DNA of 64,000 nt, from NCBI RefSeq assembly GCF_018494035.1, contig NZ_JABBFO010000002.1, positions 310,001 to 374,000 of the forward strand. Reading direction: 5' to 3'. Every line of letters begins with the position of its first letter. Positions within the stretch are counted from its first letter, which is position 1. Shown here piece by piece: positions 8,141 through 15,825 of the stretch. Source of the DNA: Rosenbergiella australiborealis (lineage in GTDB: Bacteria > Pseudomonadota > Gammaproteobacteria > Enterobacterales > Enterobacteriaceae). The position numbers and the translations under genes are program-made. Under the pieces are notes generated by a model that saw only the letters and a list, made by a program, of their open reading frames with translations, searched no databases and had not been told where the DNA came from.

Positions 8141-8167
8141 AAGCCCTAATCTTAGGATTAGGGCTTT
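8141..8167 (+). terminator. Intrinsic terminator
   Basis: AAGCCCTAATC-TTAG-GATTAGGGCTT is a perfect 11-bp stem with a 4-base loop, followed by a short T-rich stretch. It lies just after the stop of the membrane/coiled-coil gene. Confidence 0.8.
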
Positions 8168-8222
8168 CTATTACCCAAGCTGTAATTTTGTGGAATCAGT
8201 GACAATTAAAGCATTACCCATC

Positions 8223-8242
8223 AAAAACACCGCATAGCGGTG
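8223..8242 (-). terminator. Terminator-like hairpin on the minus strand
   Basis: On the minus strand CACCGC-TAT-GCGGTG is followed by TTTTT. It faces the terminator of the gene to the left and may close a leftward transcript that is now lost. Confidence 0.5.
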
Positions 8243-8300
8243 CTGTTCATTGAGTGGCGTAAATAGTCACCTTACTTCTAAAAGAAATATAACAACCGTA
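8241..8300 (+). pseudogene. Fragment of a second copy of the Tlde1-neighbour immunity gene
   Basis: The plus-strand frame CSLSGVNSHLTSKRN matches the C-terminus of the intact gene at 12843-13190 (CSLGGVNSYLISRSD). The DNA is also similar (GGCGTAAATAGT shared, then an alternating match). Nothing upstream continues the homology, so this is only the last 18 or so codons of a former paralogue. Confidence 0.55.
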
Positions 8301-10136
8301 GAGTGTTACCTGTCAAACAGGCCAGCCAATCAAAGCCGATGAAAAATTAAATCCATCTATGTCAAGATTCGCTGTAATACTATCCCGATCATGGGAAAAT
8401 TTTTGTTAAGCATATCGGCCAATAAATTGTCATTATATTGATGATTGGTCATTAGCTTTAAATTAGCTAGGGTAACAGAGCAGTAGGTTGATATCCATTA
8501 TGTAACTTATCATCTACCCGTCTTCTGCGTTGACGGTAATAATATGTTTAGCGAGTTCGAGGGCTTCTTTGTGAAATTCGAGGGTTATGTTTTACGAAGA
8601 GTTTTACAGGTTAATGCTGATTATTATCATGAGTAATCACTCATAGTTAAGAGTTTACTCACTTAGTTTCGTGTCTACAATTGTTTGTTGGGTAAAATTA
8701 TATGATTATGTAGTCAATCACGTAATCAGGACACCAGAACATCCTACTTCCACCTTTTTAATACCAGCAAGGAGGTAAACCGCGATTATTTATATGAGGA
8801 TGTTTTAAGTCATAATAACTTGTTATCTATTAGTTTATCCCGTGCACCAGATAGGTAAAATTATCGTAAATCACATTGGGAATTTATTAACTCTTGAGGC
8901 TATGAAAAACTCTGTCCATCGTTGAGTTCTAGGCAATCGCTTCTTCAGCTCATATTTAATATCATACAATAATTCCATAATAATTTTCTGTATTGATTAC
9001 CTGTACACCAAACTCTCGAATCCCAATGAAATAATACTCGTCAGTTACGCTATCGTCTTTCTGTGTATTCCGCAAAGCCCTGCATGCTCAATTAGAAAAA
9101 GCTGCTAGAGAGAAGGCTAAATCGATAATCGGGCGTGAATATAAATCAAAGACCTGCGAGATATAGCACCGTTTATCATGCACTCGAATGAAACTAATAG
9201 CACTGAACCAGAGACAGTATAGTGCGGGCGGCGAAAGTTGTCGGCTCAGTCAGTTTGGTAATGTAAGGATACTGTCTTCTTTAACCCTGCAGTACTCTTT
9301 AACTGGTTGACGACTTGTTAGTCCGCATTACTACATCAGTCGTCGTACAGAACATAGTCCAACATTGACACTATTCTAGTATAACATCTGGCTGAGTGTT
9401 TTAATCCACGCACCGCCATGAACCCTACAAGCATACTAATAGTAATTTTCCCCTGCGGAGTATTACGTTTGTGGCTTCTTACACTAACGGTATCTTAGTC
9501 ATCTCAAATTAGTATTAATGTTAGGCACATAGTCAAGTCTAAATCTTATTTATAAATAAATCTACTGTCTAGTTTTTCAGAAGCATAAGTTCATAATTTT
9601 CTTTTAAATGGATATATTTTATTACTTGAATTCATATATAAGATAAAAATCATCTAAGGGCATATGAAGGTAAGGTAGTAATTATATTTTTATTAATAAT
9701 ATTAAGTTACTAAAAAAACACTAGGTAGAGACTAATATTATGTAACATGATTTATTTATCATGGTAATTACCCACGGTTAGAAATTATTTATTTTTATCA
9801 CACCTTCATAAAATACATACACATGAAAACCCCAATAAACTTAATTATTGTAAATACAATCACCAATAAATTCAATATAAATAATATTTTTATATTTAAA
9901 AAATATTATTTATAAAATACCCAACCCATAAAATCATTAATTAAAATAAACACCTTAAATATTAATTTAAAAATTAAAAAAACACAATAACCACTAATAA
10001 GAATAAGTTATGTTAATTAATTTAATGTAATTAAACAAAATAATGATATAGATCAATGAAATATAAATTACATTAATAGATACTTAATATATTACATTTC
10101 TTTATGTTTAATTTAAAAGCTGGGGATTAAATAAAA

Positions 10137-11246
10137 ATGATCAAATTTAAACTATTAATGCTAAGTACATTAATTTCATATTCAAGCGCATCTCTAGCTT
10201 TTTCGGAGGGTGGTGGTAACGATCATAATACTGAAGCCTCAACATCAATTGGCCAAAATAGTAATGCTAACCAACCAGGAGCGTCTGCTTATGGCGCTGG
10301 AAGCTCTGCAGGTTATCTTGCTACTGGAATAGGTTTTAACGCGCATGCTGACGATGAAGCATCGGTTGCTATTGGGGTAAATGCTAAAGTCGACACAACT
10401 ACTGGTATAGGAAAAGAAGGGATAGCAATAGGTAATCAATCTACATCAAATGGCTGGGGTGCAATTTCTGTAGGAGGTCAAAGCCAATCAAATGGTGATA
10501 CAAGTACAGCGGTCGGATATGATTCAAAGAGTAATGGTGACTATTCAACAGCAATAGGCCGGGGAGCGACTACAAATGGAACAAGCTCAACAGCTATTGG
10601 GCATAATGCAAGTGCATCAGAAACAAGTTCAGTGGCCATTGGTGATGGAGCATCAACCTCAGCAAAAAACTCCGTGTCAATAGGTTCAAACTCCTCAACA
10701 AATGAGGAAAATACAGTATCGGTAGGAAGTGATACTATTAAAAGAAAAATTACTAATGTTGCTGAAGGGACCTCAGATACAGATGCGGTGAATGTAAAGC
10801 AACTAAATAAATTCACTTCAGATACACTTATTTCAGCAAATAGCTATACTGATAAATCCTCGGCCAATACCCTGAGCTCGGCAAATAGCTATACTGATAA
10901 ATCCTCGGCCAACACCCTGAGCTCAGCAAATAACTATACTGATAAACAAATAGAAAAATTAAATATTCAAGGTGATGAAAAAATAAGAAAACTTTCTAAT
11001 AAAATAGATCAAGCTAATAAGAAATTGAATGCTGGTATAGCCGGTGTGACAGCCATCGCATCGATACCATACTTAAATAATAATCGTTTCTCTTACGGAA
11101 TGGGTGGTGGAACATATAGTAATGGCCAAGCAGTTGCTGCTGGAGCACAAGTTCACATGACTCAAAATACTGCAGCTAGAGTTAATATTTCGTGGGATTC
11201 ATCACACAACTCTGCTGTAGGAGTAGGATTTGCAGCTGGTTGGTAA
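10137..11246 (+). CDS. YadA-like trimeric autotransporter adhesin (short)
   Basis: 369 residues. A Sec signal peptide ends near residue 22 (SSASLAFSE). A left-handed beta-roll head follows with repeated SxAIG/SVAIG motifs (about residues 75-195), then the neck TNVAEGTSDTDAVNVKQL. A short stalk has the 15-residue repeat SANSYTDKSSANTLS, followed by coiled coil. The C-terminal anchor (last 75 residues, GIAGVTAIASIPY ... GVGFAAGW) ends in aromatic Trp as required for BAM-dependent trimeric barrel assembly. It is much shorter than classic YadA family members but complete. The surrounding DNA is very AT-rich, pointing to horizontal origin. A probable adhesion or autoagglutination factor. Confidence 0.88.
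   Translation: MIKFKLLMLSTLISYSSASLAFSEGGGNDHNTEASTSIGQNSNANQPGASAYGAGSSAGYLATGIGFNAHADDEASVAIGVNAKVDTTTGIGKEGIAIGNQSTSNGWGAISVGGQSQSNGDTSTAVGYDSKSNGDYSTAIGRGATTNGTSSTAIGHNASASETSSVAIGDGASTSAKNSVSIGSNSSTNEENTVSVGSDTIKRKITNVAEGTSDTDAVNVKQLNKFTSDTLISANSYTDKSSANTLSSANSYTDKSSANTLSSANNYTDKQIEKLNIQGDEKIRKLSNKIDQANKKLNAGIAGVTAIASIPYLNNNRFSYGMGGGTYSNGQAVAAGAQVHMTQNTAARVNISWDSSHNSAVGVGFAAGW
10836..10950 (+). repeat. 45-bp tandem repeat in the adhesin stalk
   Basis: Copies begin at 10836, 10881 and 10926 (the third incomplete) and encode 15-residue units. The first two are almost identical, so recombination or slippage could change stalk length in frame. Confidence 0.85.
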
Positions 11247-11285
11247 TAATTTTAATATATTTAAAATTTAAGTGTAAATAAATTA

Positions 11286-11335
11286 TAGTTAGCTGCATTA
11301 TCATATTTAATGTAGCTAACTATTGATGTTTTTAT
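11286..11335 (+). terminator. Probable terminator of the adhesin gene
   Basis: A 15-bp stem (11286-11300 with 11308-11322, one G-U pair) with a 7-base loop is followed by TTGATGTTTTTA, 40 bases past the adhesin stop. Confidence 0.65.
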
Positions 11336-11829
11336 ATTATATTTAATATAGTTAACTAACGTAGTGAATCATGAAATATTCACGTAGATGAAAATATTAA
11401 CTAAAAGTATCATTTATCAGGTTATAACGGATATTAAATAAGAATTTAATGATGGAATTCCAAAGAAAAATATAAATTTTATTATTTATACTGTAAGTTT
11501 TACTTAATGACAGCCTTACAAAATAAACCTCTCATAATATAATTGTGACAACACCCTATAACATTAATGAAATCTACCCATCATAACTAATATTTTATTT
11601 TAAAAAACTTAATAACCTAATTTTTGAATCTACCAAATACAAAATGAAAACTAAAATAATTCAATGTTGGGTTCTGTTATTGGTATTAAAAAATGGAAGG
11701 TACGAAAAATCGAAGCTATCCACACTCCCCATTAGCGCTCAATTTTAATGATCTCAATATTACTAGTCAAGATTACCTCCCGATACCGTAAATAACTCTT
11801 CTCTGACTCTTCCGGCGCCCTCTTGCAAT

Positions 11830-11945
11830 CACCAATAGGTACCACGATTATAGAGACGGTGCATCCGCGGTCATAAAACGCACAAACAAACTGACCGATA
11901 TCATGACAATCTCAGTAAGAATTGTACTACCGTAGTAGTATAAAT
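11830..11945 (+). pseudogene. Fragment of unknown gene, related to the fragment at 13410-13487
   Basis: The frame NRYHDYRDGASAVIKRTNKL then TDIMT aligns with NRYLVINHKNRLTEITMT at 13410-13487, with a gap after NRY. Their DNA is also visibly related. Both look like C-terminal ends of one protein family that I do not recognise; both are truncated at the front. Confidence 0.35.
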
Positions 11946-12386
11946 CGTGAGGGGTTTTAATAATATTTTGACAACCCTTAGCAGGCTTACTAAAAGTTCG
12001 GTACCTTTTAGTGCTCGATTCTTTTGTAAGCTAAAACTCAATGCTTGTATATTGGCAAACATAGCACCCTAAAACACTTATTATTTTAGTAATTTATAGC
12101 TTTTCACTCCATTAACCACCAAGTCCACCACTTTAAAGCAGCCCCTATGGTAGAACAGTGTCTTTGAAAAACAAGTTCAATCCTTTAAATTTCATAAAAA
12201 ACAACAAGTAAAAGACTTATAAAACTCACGCTAAATTATACGCAATAATACCAATAACTCCAGATAGTTAGCGTTAGTTGTCGAGAAGTATGGTGTTATC
12301 TGAAAATGCAGCGGCTGCTTGAGCTGGCCTAGAATTTTGTTTATATTTTGAACTCAATTCATAATATCCAGTAAGGAGATGTGGAT

Positions 12387-12846
12387 ATGGTTAAAGAGTT
12401 AACTGGAAATTATTTTAGTGCTGTCATCGGTAGTCCCAGAAATAAACAACTCAGGCACAAGGGGTGATTTGAACAAAGGGACATCTTATGCCTCTCTCGG
12501 GGCAAGAGCCGTATTTAGGAAAATAAAATACCCCTTTGGCATTTCATTACCTACTGGCGTGTTTATTCTTGCTTCTGATGTGACACAAGTGACCTACAAC
12601 ACCCTAACGCGAAGCAAGGATAAATTATGGAAAGTAGTATTGAGCAAAGAGATTATAAGCTTGTACGACCTTATGCTGGTACGTATCTGTTCAACATAGA
12701 AAAAATACCTCATTATAGGTCATCCATTCCATCACCCTCTTACAGAAACATACTCTATCAGATTACAGCCTGCTCCTAAAAATAATATGTTTGTTCGTTC
12801 TGGTTTTTTAATCCACGGCGATAAGCAAATTGAGGTAGTAAAATGA
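12387..12846 (+). pseudogene. Remnant of a Tlde1-like (DUF2778) L,D-transpeptidase-fold effector
   Basis: The frame from 12700 reads GHPFHHPLTETYSIRLQ..NNMFVRSGFLIHGD, which matches the C-terminal half of DUF2778/Tlde1 effectors (GxPF/YHH..T..Y.., MFGRSGFLIHGDS). It then jumps straight to KQIEVVK*, the usual C-terminal end (SGDxxLEVV). The ASxGCI segment with the catalytic cysteine is missing, so the protein cannot be active. An in-frame TAG lies at 12697. Upstream, ATG 12387 with AAGGAG starts a frame that shifts into 12418-12699 (SVVPEINNSGTRGDLNKGTS), whose family I do not know. The stop overlaps the next ATG by four bases. Confidence 0.6.
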
Positions 12847-13190
12847 GGAAAATAATAGCTATTTTTACGATAATGCTGATTCCTAGCATCGTGTTCGCGA
12901 GCACAAACGGCCCTGATTGTCATTCATGGCCCATGAACATGACAGAAGGTTGGATGAAAAACTCAGGAATTGTTGATATTACCAACCTAGATGAGTCAAA
13001 AACGGAGTATCTATTATTGGCTTCAGAGAAAAAGGCTAAGGATCTCTACATTCAGGTTTATCATTTCAAATTTTACAGTAAAAGCGGCCAATCCTATGAG
13101 GTAATTACCACCAGCAACTCTTCAAGTGAAGAATGCTCTTTGGGAGGCGTAAATAGTTATCTTATTTCTAGAAGTGATATAAATTATTAG
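12843..13190 (+). CDS. Putative periplasmic immunity protein of a Tlde1-type effector
   Basis: 115 residues: Sec signal (MRKIIAIFTIMLIPSIVFA) then a 96-residue mature domain with CHSWPMNM and a C-terminal ECSLGGVNSYL; the two cysteines may form a disulfide. I recall proteins with the CHSWPMNM motif encoded directly after DUF2778 (Tlde1) effectors, whose action on peptidoglycan in the periplasm fits an exported immunity partner. Here it begins in ATGA overlap with the effector remnant and appears intact, so it would be an orphan immunity gene. It ends in an intrinsic terminator. Immunity function is inference. Confidence 0.65.
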   Translation: MRKIIAIFTIMLIPSIVFASTNGPDCHSWPMNMTEGWMKNSGIVDITNLDESKTEYLLLASEKKAKDLYIQVYHFKFYSKSGQSYEVITTSNSSSEECSLGGVNSYLISRSDINY

Positions 13191-13201
13191 TCTTTTTAAA
13201 G

Positions 13202-13224
13202 AGGATCATATTGTGATCCTTTTT
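13202..13224 (+). terminator. Intrinsic terminator of the immunity gene
   Basis: AGGATCA-TATTG-TGATCCT followed by TTTTA, 12 bases after the stop. Confidence 0.8.
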
Positions 13225-13885
13225 AGCTGCATACTTTTTCCTATGCACTTTTCAAATCGAAAAGGACTGTTATATATAAATAAGAGTTTAAAAAACCATT
13301 TTTATTTGCTCCAATGTTATAAGTAAGCATTAATTTTCGCATCCCTTCTAGTACCAAGAAAAATACTCCACTAGCAGGCAAACCCTTGAACAGTGAGTTT
13401 TCAGCGAGCCATCAATACGAAATCGCTACTTGGTCATAAATCACAAAAACAGACTAACCGAGATAACGATGACAGGAATAAAGTAAGGGGCTCGGTAACA
13501 ATTAGATCGATGGAATTATCTGATAATAAAGATAAGACCTGAAGGCAATCTGCGTGGTACATCGCAAATGTGTTTTCTTGTGAAAGACTTTTCATAGATC
13601 AATAAGCTTTGCCTTGTTAGGCTCATTACTCTTTTGCGCAAAAATGGTGGGCCTTGGTTTGCTTGTGATCCGCGTTATGAGCAGATGGCTGGTAGAGTGC
13701 GTCAACACTGTACTAGTCACCCCTTTCACAAAGATAATCCCTGAGTGGGAGGAAATGAATTTCTTTCTAATTACGCCACCAACCCAGTCATTTGACTGAG
13801 AATAGGATAAGCGGTGTGTCAAAGTAACCACTCTTATCAGATTAAAGGATAAAATGCAGGAGGCATGAGTAATATTTTATAAATT
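13225..13885. other. Decayed region with short coding-like fragments
   Basis: At 13410-13487 the frame NRYLVINHKNRLTEITMT ends in TAA and resembles a fragment at 11830-11945. Near 13633-13736 a plus frame reads NGGPWFACDPRYEQMAGRV before a stop. These look like remains of toxin or effector genes, but none is intact or identifiable. Confidence 0.4.
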
Positions 13886-14147
13886 TCACTTAAGTTTTAT
13901 TGTTATTTCTCCCCTTCCTTTTACTGCTATGCACTCACCTAGAGACATATCTATAAAGTAATGAATCGGACTAGGCATTTCTTCCATCATCCAGGGTAAT
14001 TCCTTAAAATGTTTTATATCTAATGTTGAAATTAACCAAACTGACTTCCCATCGATAGAAGATAGCTTGGCTTCATAAAAGCTTTCATCCCAACCATACC
14101 TATTATCTCTTGCAAAAGACTTTGCAATTTCAATCGCTTTTTTTCAT
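13886..14147 (-). pseudogene. Putative NTF2/PepSY-like immunity protein gene, frameshifted in an A7 tract
   Basis: The minus-strand frame from 14137 reads AIEIAKSFARDNRYGWDESF, then YEAKLSSIDGKSVWLI and YFIDMSLGECIAVKGRG to TGA at 13886. The pattern (KAIEIAK.., W-E..Y.A.L, VW.I.., IDxxxGE) is that of small NTF2/PepSY-like immunity proteins. ATG at 14147 is followed by seven A residues; with six it would read MKKAIEIAK in frame (86 residues). The ATG overlaps an upstream TGA (ATGA), as in toxin-immunity pairs. It is either a pseudogene, a slippage-controlled gene or a sequence error. Confidence 0.55.
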
Positions 14148-14375
14148 TTATCAATTTTGAACTCCATACCAAGCATTATAAACCAATCCCCGACAACTAC
14201 AGGCCCTAAAAAGATACCGAATGCCTCGTGCTTTAAAAGCGCACCCATCAATGATTAGCCCATCACCATCAGAGTAACTAAGGCGGGAGGAACCTTTGGT
14301 CGGCGGGAATAGACCTTTGAAGCCTGCAGCAATATGTAAGTAATAAACACCACTCCCATCAGATGCTGCCTAGCC
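14144..14375 (-). pseudogene. Remnant of the gene upstream of the NTF2-like immunity gene
   Basis: A short frame (ATG 14248 to TGA 14144) reads AFGIFLGPVVVGDWFIMLGM and overlaps the immunity ATG by four bases. A neighbouring frame further upstream (14250-14375) reads DGSGVYYLHIAAGFKGLF then LSYSDGDGLIIDG. They may be one protein broken by a frameshift near 14246. By position this would be the cognate toxin's C-terminus, but the family is not recognisable. Confidence 0.35.
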
Positions 14376-14392
14376 GCCGGACTTCTCCATCA

Positions 14393-14592
14393 ATAACTGA
14401 ATTTGGCGAATTTGCGCCGCATGAACGGATTTTATGCAAGTACGCGCCAATATGATCATGCCGCCAGCGATTAAAGTGGGTCGTAGATGGATGGTGGACA
14501 AGGAAGCTCGCTACGTTGGGCAGTTATCAGCTCCGAAATTACCCACAAATGCTCACCCAAAACTCAAAAGGATCATTGAGGATGGCTGCTAG
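14393..14592 (+). pseudogene. Phage-type excisionase, frameshifted
   Basis: One frame reads EFGEFAPHERILCKYA (14399-14446), and the next frame continues NMIMPPAIKVGRRWMVDKEA then RYVG up to TAG at 14590-14592. Together they resemble the small winged-helix excisionases encoded in front of lambdoid integrases (tLxkYAR..I.Pp.KvGRrWmV...A.Yvg). The reading frame changes near 14446-14452, and no clear start codon is present. Its end overlaps the integrase ATG by 11 bases, the usual xis-int arrangement. Confidence 0.6.
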
Positions 14593-15723
14593 ACCTAGAG
14601 CACATAATATCTCTATACCTAACTTATACTGCAAGTTAGATAAGCGAACCGGAAAGATCTACTGGCAGTATAAGCATCCTCTGACAGGAAAATTTCATAG
14701 TCTCGGTAGCGACGAAGTTGAAGCAAAACAAATAGCCTCCGAGGCGAACACCATAATCGCTGAACAGAAAAAGCGACAAATTCTTAGCCTTAATGAACGA
14801 CTAAGCCGGCTAAAAAACTCATCTTATAGCCCTACTGTTTCTCAATGGATCGATCGCTACTTAGAAATTCAAGCAGAGAAAGTGGCTCATCTCGAGTTAA
14901 AAGAAAACAGTCTTAAACAGAAAAAAAGTCCGCTGAGATTATTCAATGAGCACTGTGGTATGACCCCAATGGATCAGGTAACTACCCTACATATCTCTGA
15001 AATTATCGATGAGGTGAAAGCTAAGGGCCACAATCGTATGGCTCAAGTTGTACGACTGGTTTTGGTCGATGTTTTCAAAGAGGCGCAGCATGTTGGCGTG
15101 GTACTGCCTGGCTATAACCCCGCATTGGCAACTCGGCAGCCAAGGAATAAGGTCACTCGCCAAAGATTATCCTTGGAAGAATGGCAAGCCATACTCGTGC
15201 AGGCCAAGACCATGCGCCCCTATCTCGCTAATGGGATGCTCTTGGCTGTGGTGACCGGCCAGCGTATTGGCGATATCTGCAGGATGAAGTTTACCGATAT
15301 TTGGGATGAGCATCTGCATATTGAACAGGAGAAACCGGAAGCCGATTAGCGATCCCATTAGCGCTCAGATGTAACGCGCTAAATATCTCGTTAGCCGAGG
15401 TTATATCACAGTGCCGTGATGCAGTGGTGAGCCAATACCTCGTTCATTATCGCCATGCCACCTCACAAGCTCCTCGTGGTGGCCAACTGTCCACCAGCAA
15501 CCTAACCACTGCCTTTAAAAAAGCTCGCGATAAATCGGGCTTTACGTGGCCAGAAAATGCGGCCCCGACTTTACACGAACAACGATCACTCTCGGAGCGA
15601 CTCTATCGTGAACAGGGTATCAATACTCAAAAATTATTGGGGCATAAGTCAGCAAAAATGACCGACCGATATAACGATGATCGAGGCAAAGAATGGGTCA
15701 CTATTTCACTAAAATCGGGGTAG
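14582..15723 (+). pseudogene. int: Tyrosine-recombinase integrase of an icd-associated element, frameshifted
   Basis: The N-terminal part (ATG 14582, MAARPRAHNISIPNLYCKLD) carries the arm-binding and core-binding domains and the first catalytic Arg (TGQRIGDICRMKF). The frame then ends at TAG 15347. The downstream frame from 15353 continues AIPLALRCNALNISLAE and contains HEQRSLSERLYREQG, LLGHKSAKMTDRYN: the His/Arg, His and Tyr nucleophile. Adding one A to the AAA run at 15332-15334 restores one continuous protein. The gene ends 100 bp from the 3' end of icd, the attachment gene used by e14 and phage 21, so this is the remnant of an element integrated at icd. Confidence 0.8.
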
Positions 15724-15757
15724 TTTTGGGGAAGAATTTTGGGGAGAGTTTTGGGGA
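15724..15757 (+). repeat. Three TTTTGGGGA direct repeats after the integrase
   Basis: Copies at 15724-15732, 15737-15745 and 15749-15757, spaced 12-13 bp. Their position between int and the presumed attachment site suggests arm-type integrase binding sites. Confidence 0.55.
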
Positions 15758-15771
15758 AAGAATTTTACAGA

Positions 15772-15798
15772 CAAAAAACGGGCACCTTCCAGTACCCG
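15772..15798 (-). terminator. icd terminator
   Basis: On the minus strand CGGGTAC-TGGAAG-GTGCCCG is followed by TTTTTTG, 28 bases past the icd stop. A second hairpin (ATCACGC/GCGTGAT, near 15808-15822) lies between. Confidence 0.85.
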
Positions 15799-15825
15799 CT
15801 CTTATCAATCACGCAGCGTGATTAA

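Larger units (their letters stand above)
8168..10136. other. Decayed AT-rich region left of the adhesin
   Basis: No intact gene is visible in almost 2 kb. It contains a leftward terminator-like hairpin (8223-8242), a fragment resembling the C-terminus of the putative immunity protein at 12843-13190 (about 8241-8300), an open but startless frame at about 8704-8857, and a short coding-like piece near 9055-9176 (ending EYKSKTCEI). From 9540 the sequence becomes extremely AT-rich, typical of H-NS-silenced horizontally acquired DNA. Confidence 0.6.
11247..12386. other. Decayed AT-rich region between adhesin and effector remnant
   Basis: It starts with a terminator-like hairpin (11286-11322). At about 11830-11945 a frame reading NRYHDYRDGASAVIKRTNKL is similar to a second fragment near 13410-13487. 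No intact gene is recognisable elsewhere. Confidence 0.55.

Noticed and set aside
9006-9016. CACCAAACTCT match to the icd 3' end (15849-15859) as the left attachment site
   Set aside because: Only 11 bases are shared and the flanks differ; too short to separate from chance in 15 kb.
12732-12923. Minus-strand open frame across the effector/immunity junction
   Set aside because: Antisense to two frames with clear family motifs; no start signal.
13592-13831. Overlapping open frames on both strands in the decayed region
   Set aside because: Neither has a ribosome-binding site or recognisable motif; a third frame (NGGPWFACDPRYEQ) looks more like former coding sequence.
14375-14450. Minus-strand frame reading KSVHAAQIRQIQLLMEK as part of the toxin remnant
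   Set aside because: It is antisense to the convincing excisionase frame FGEFAPHERILCKYA, so it is probably a shadow.
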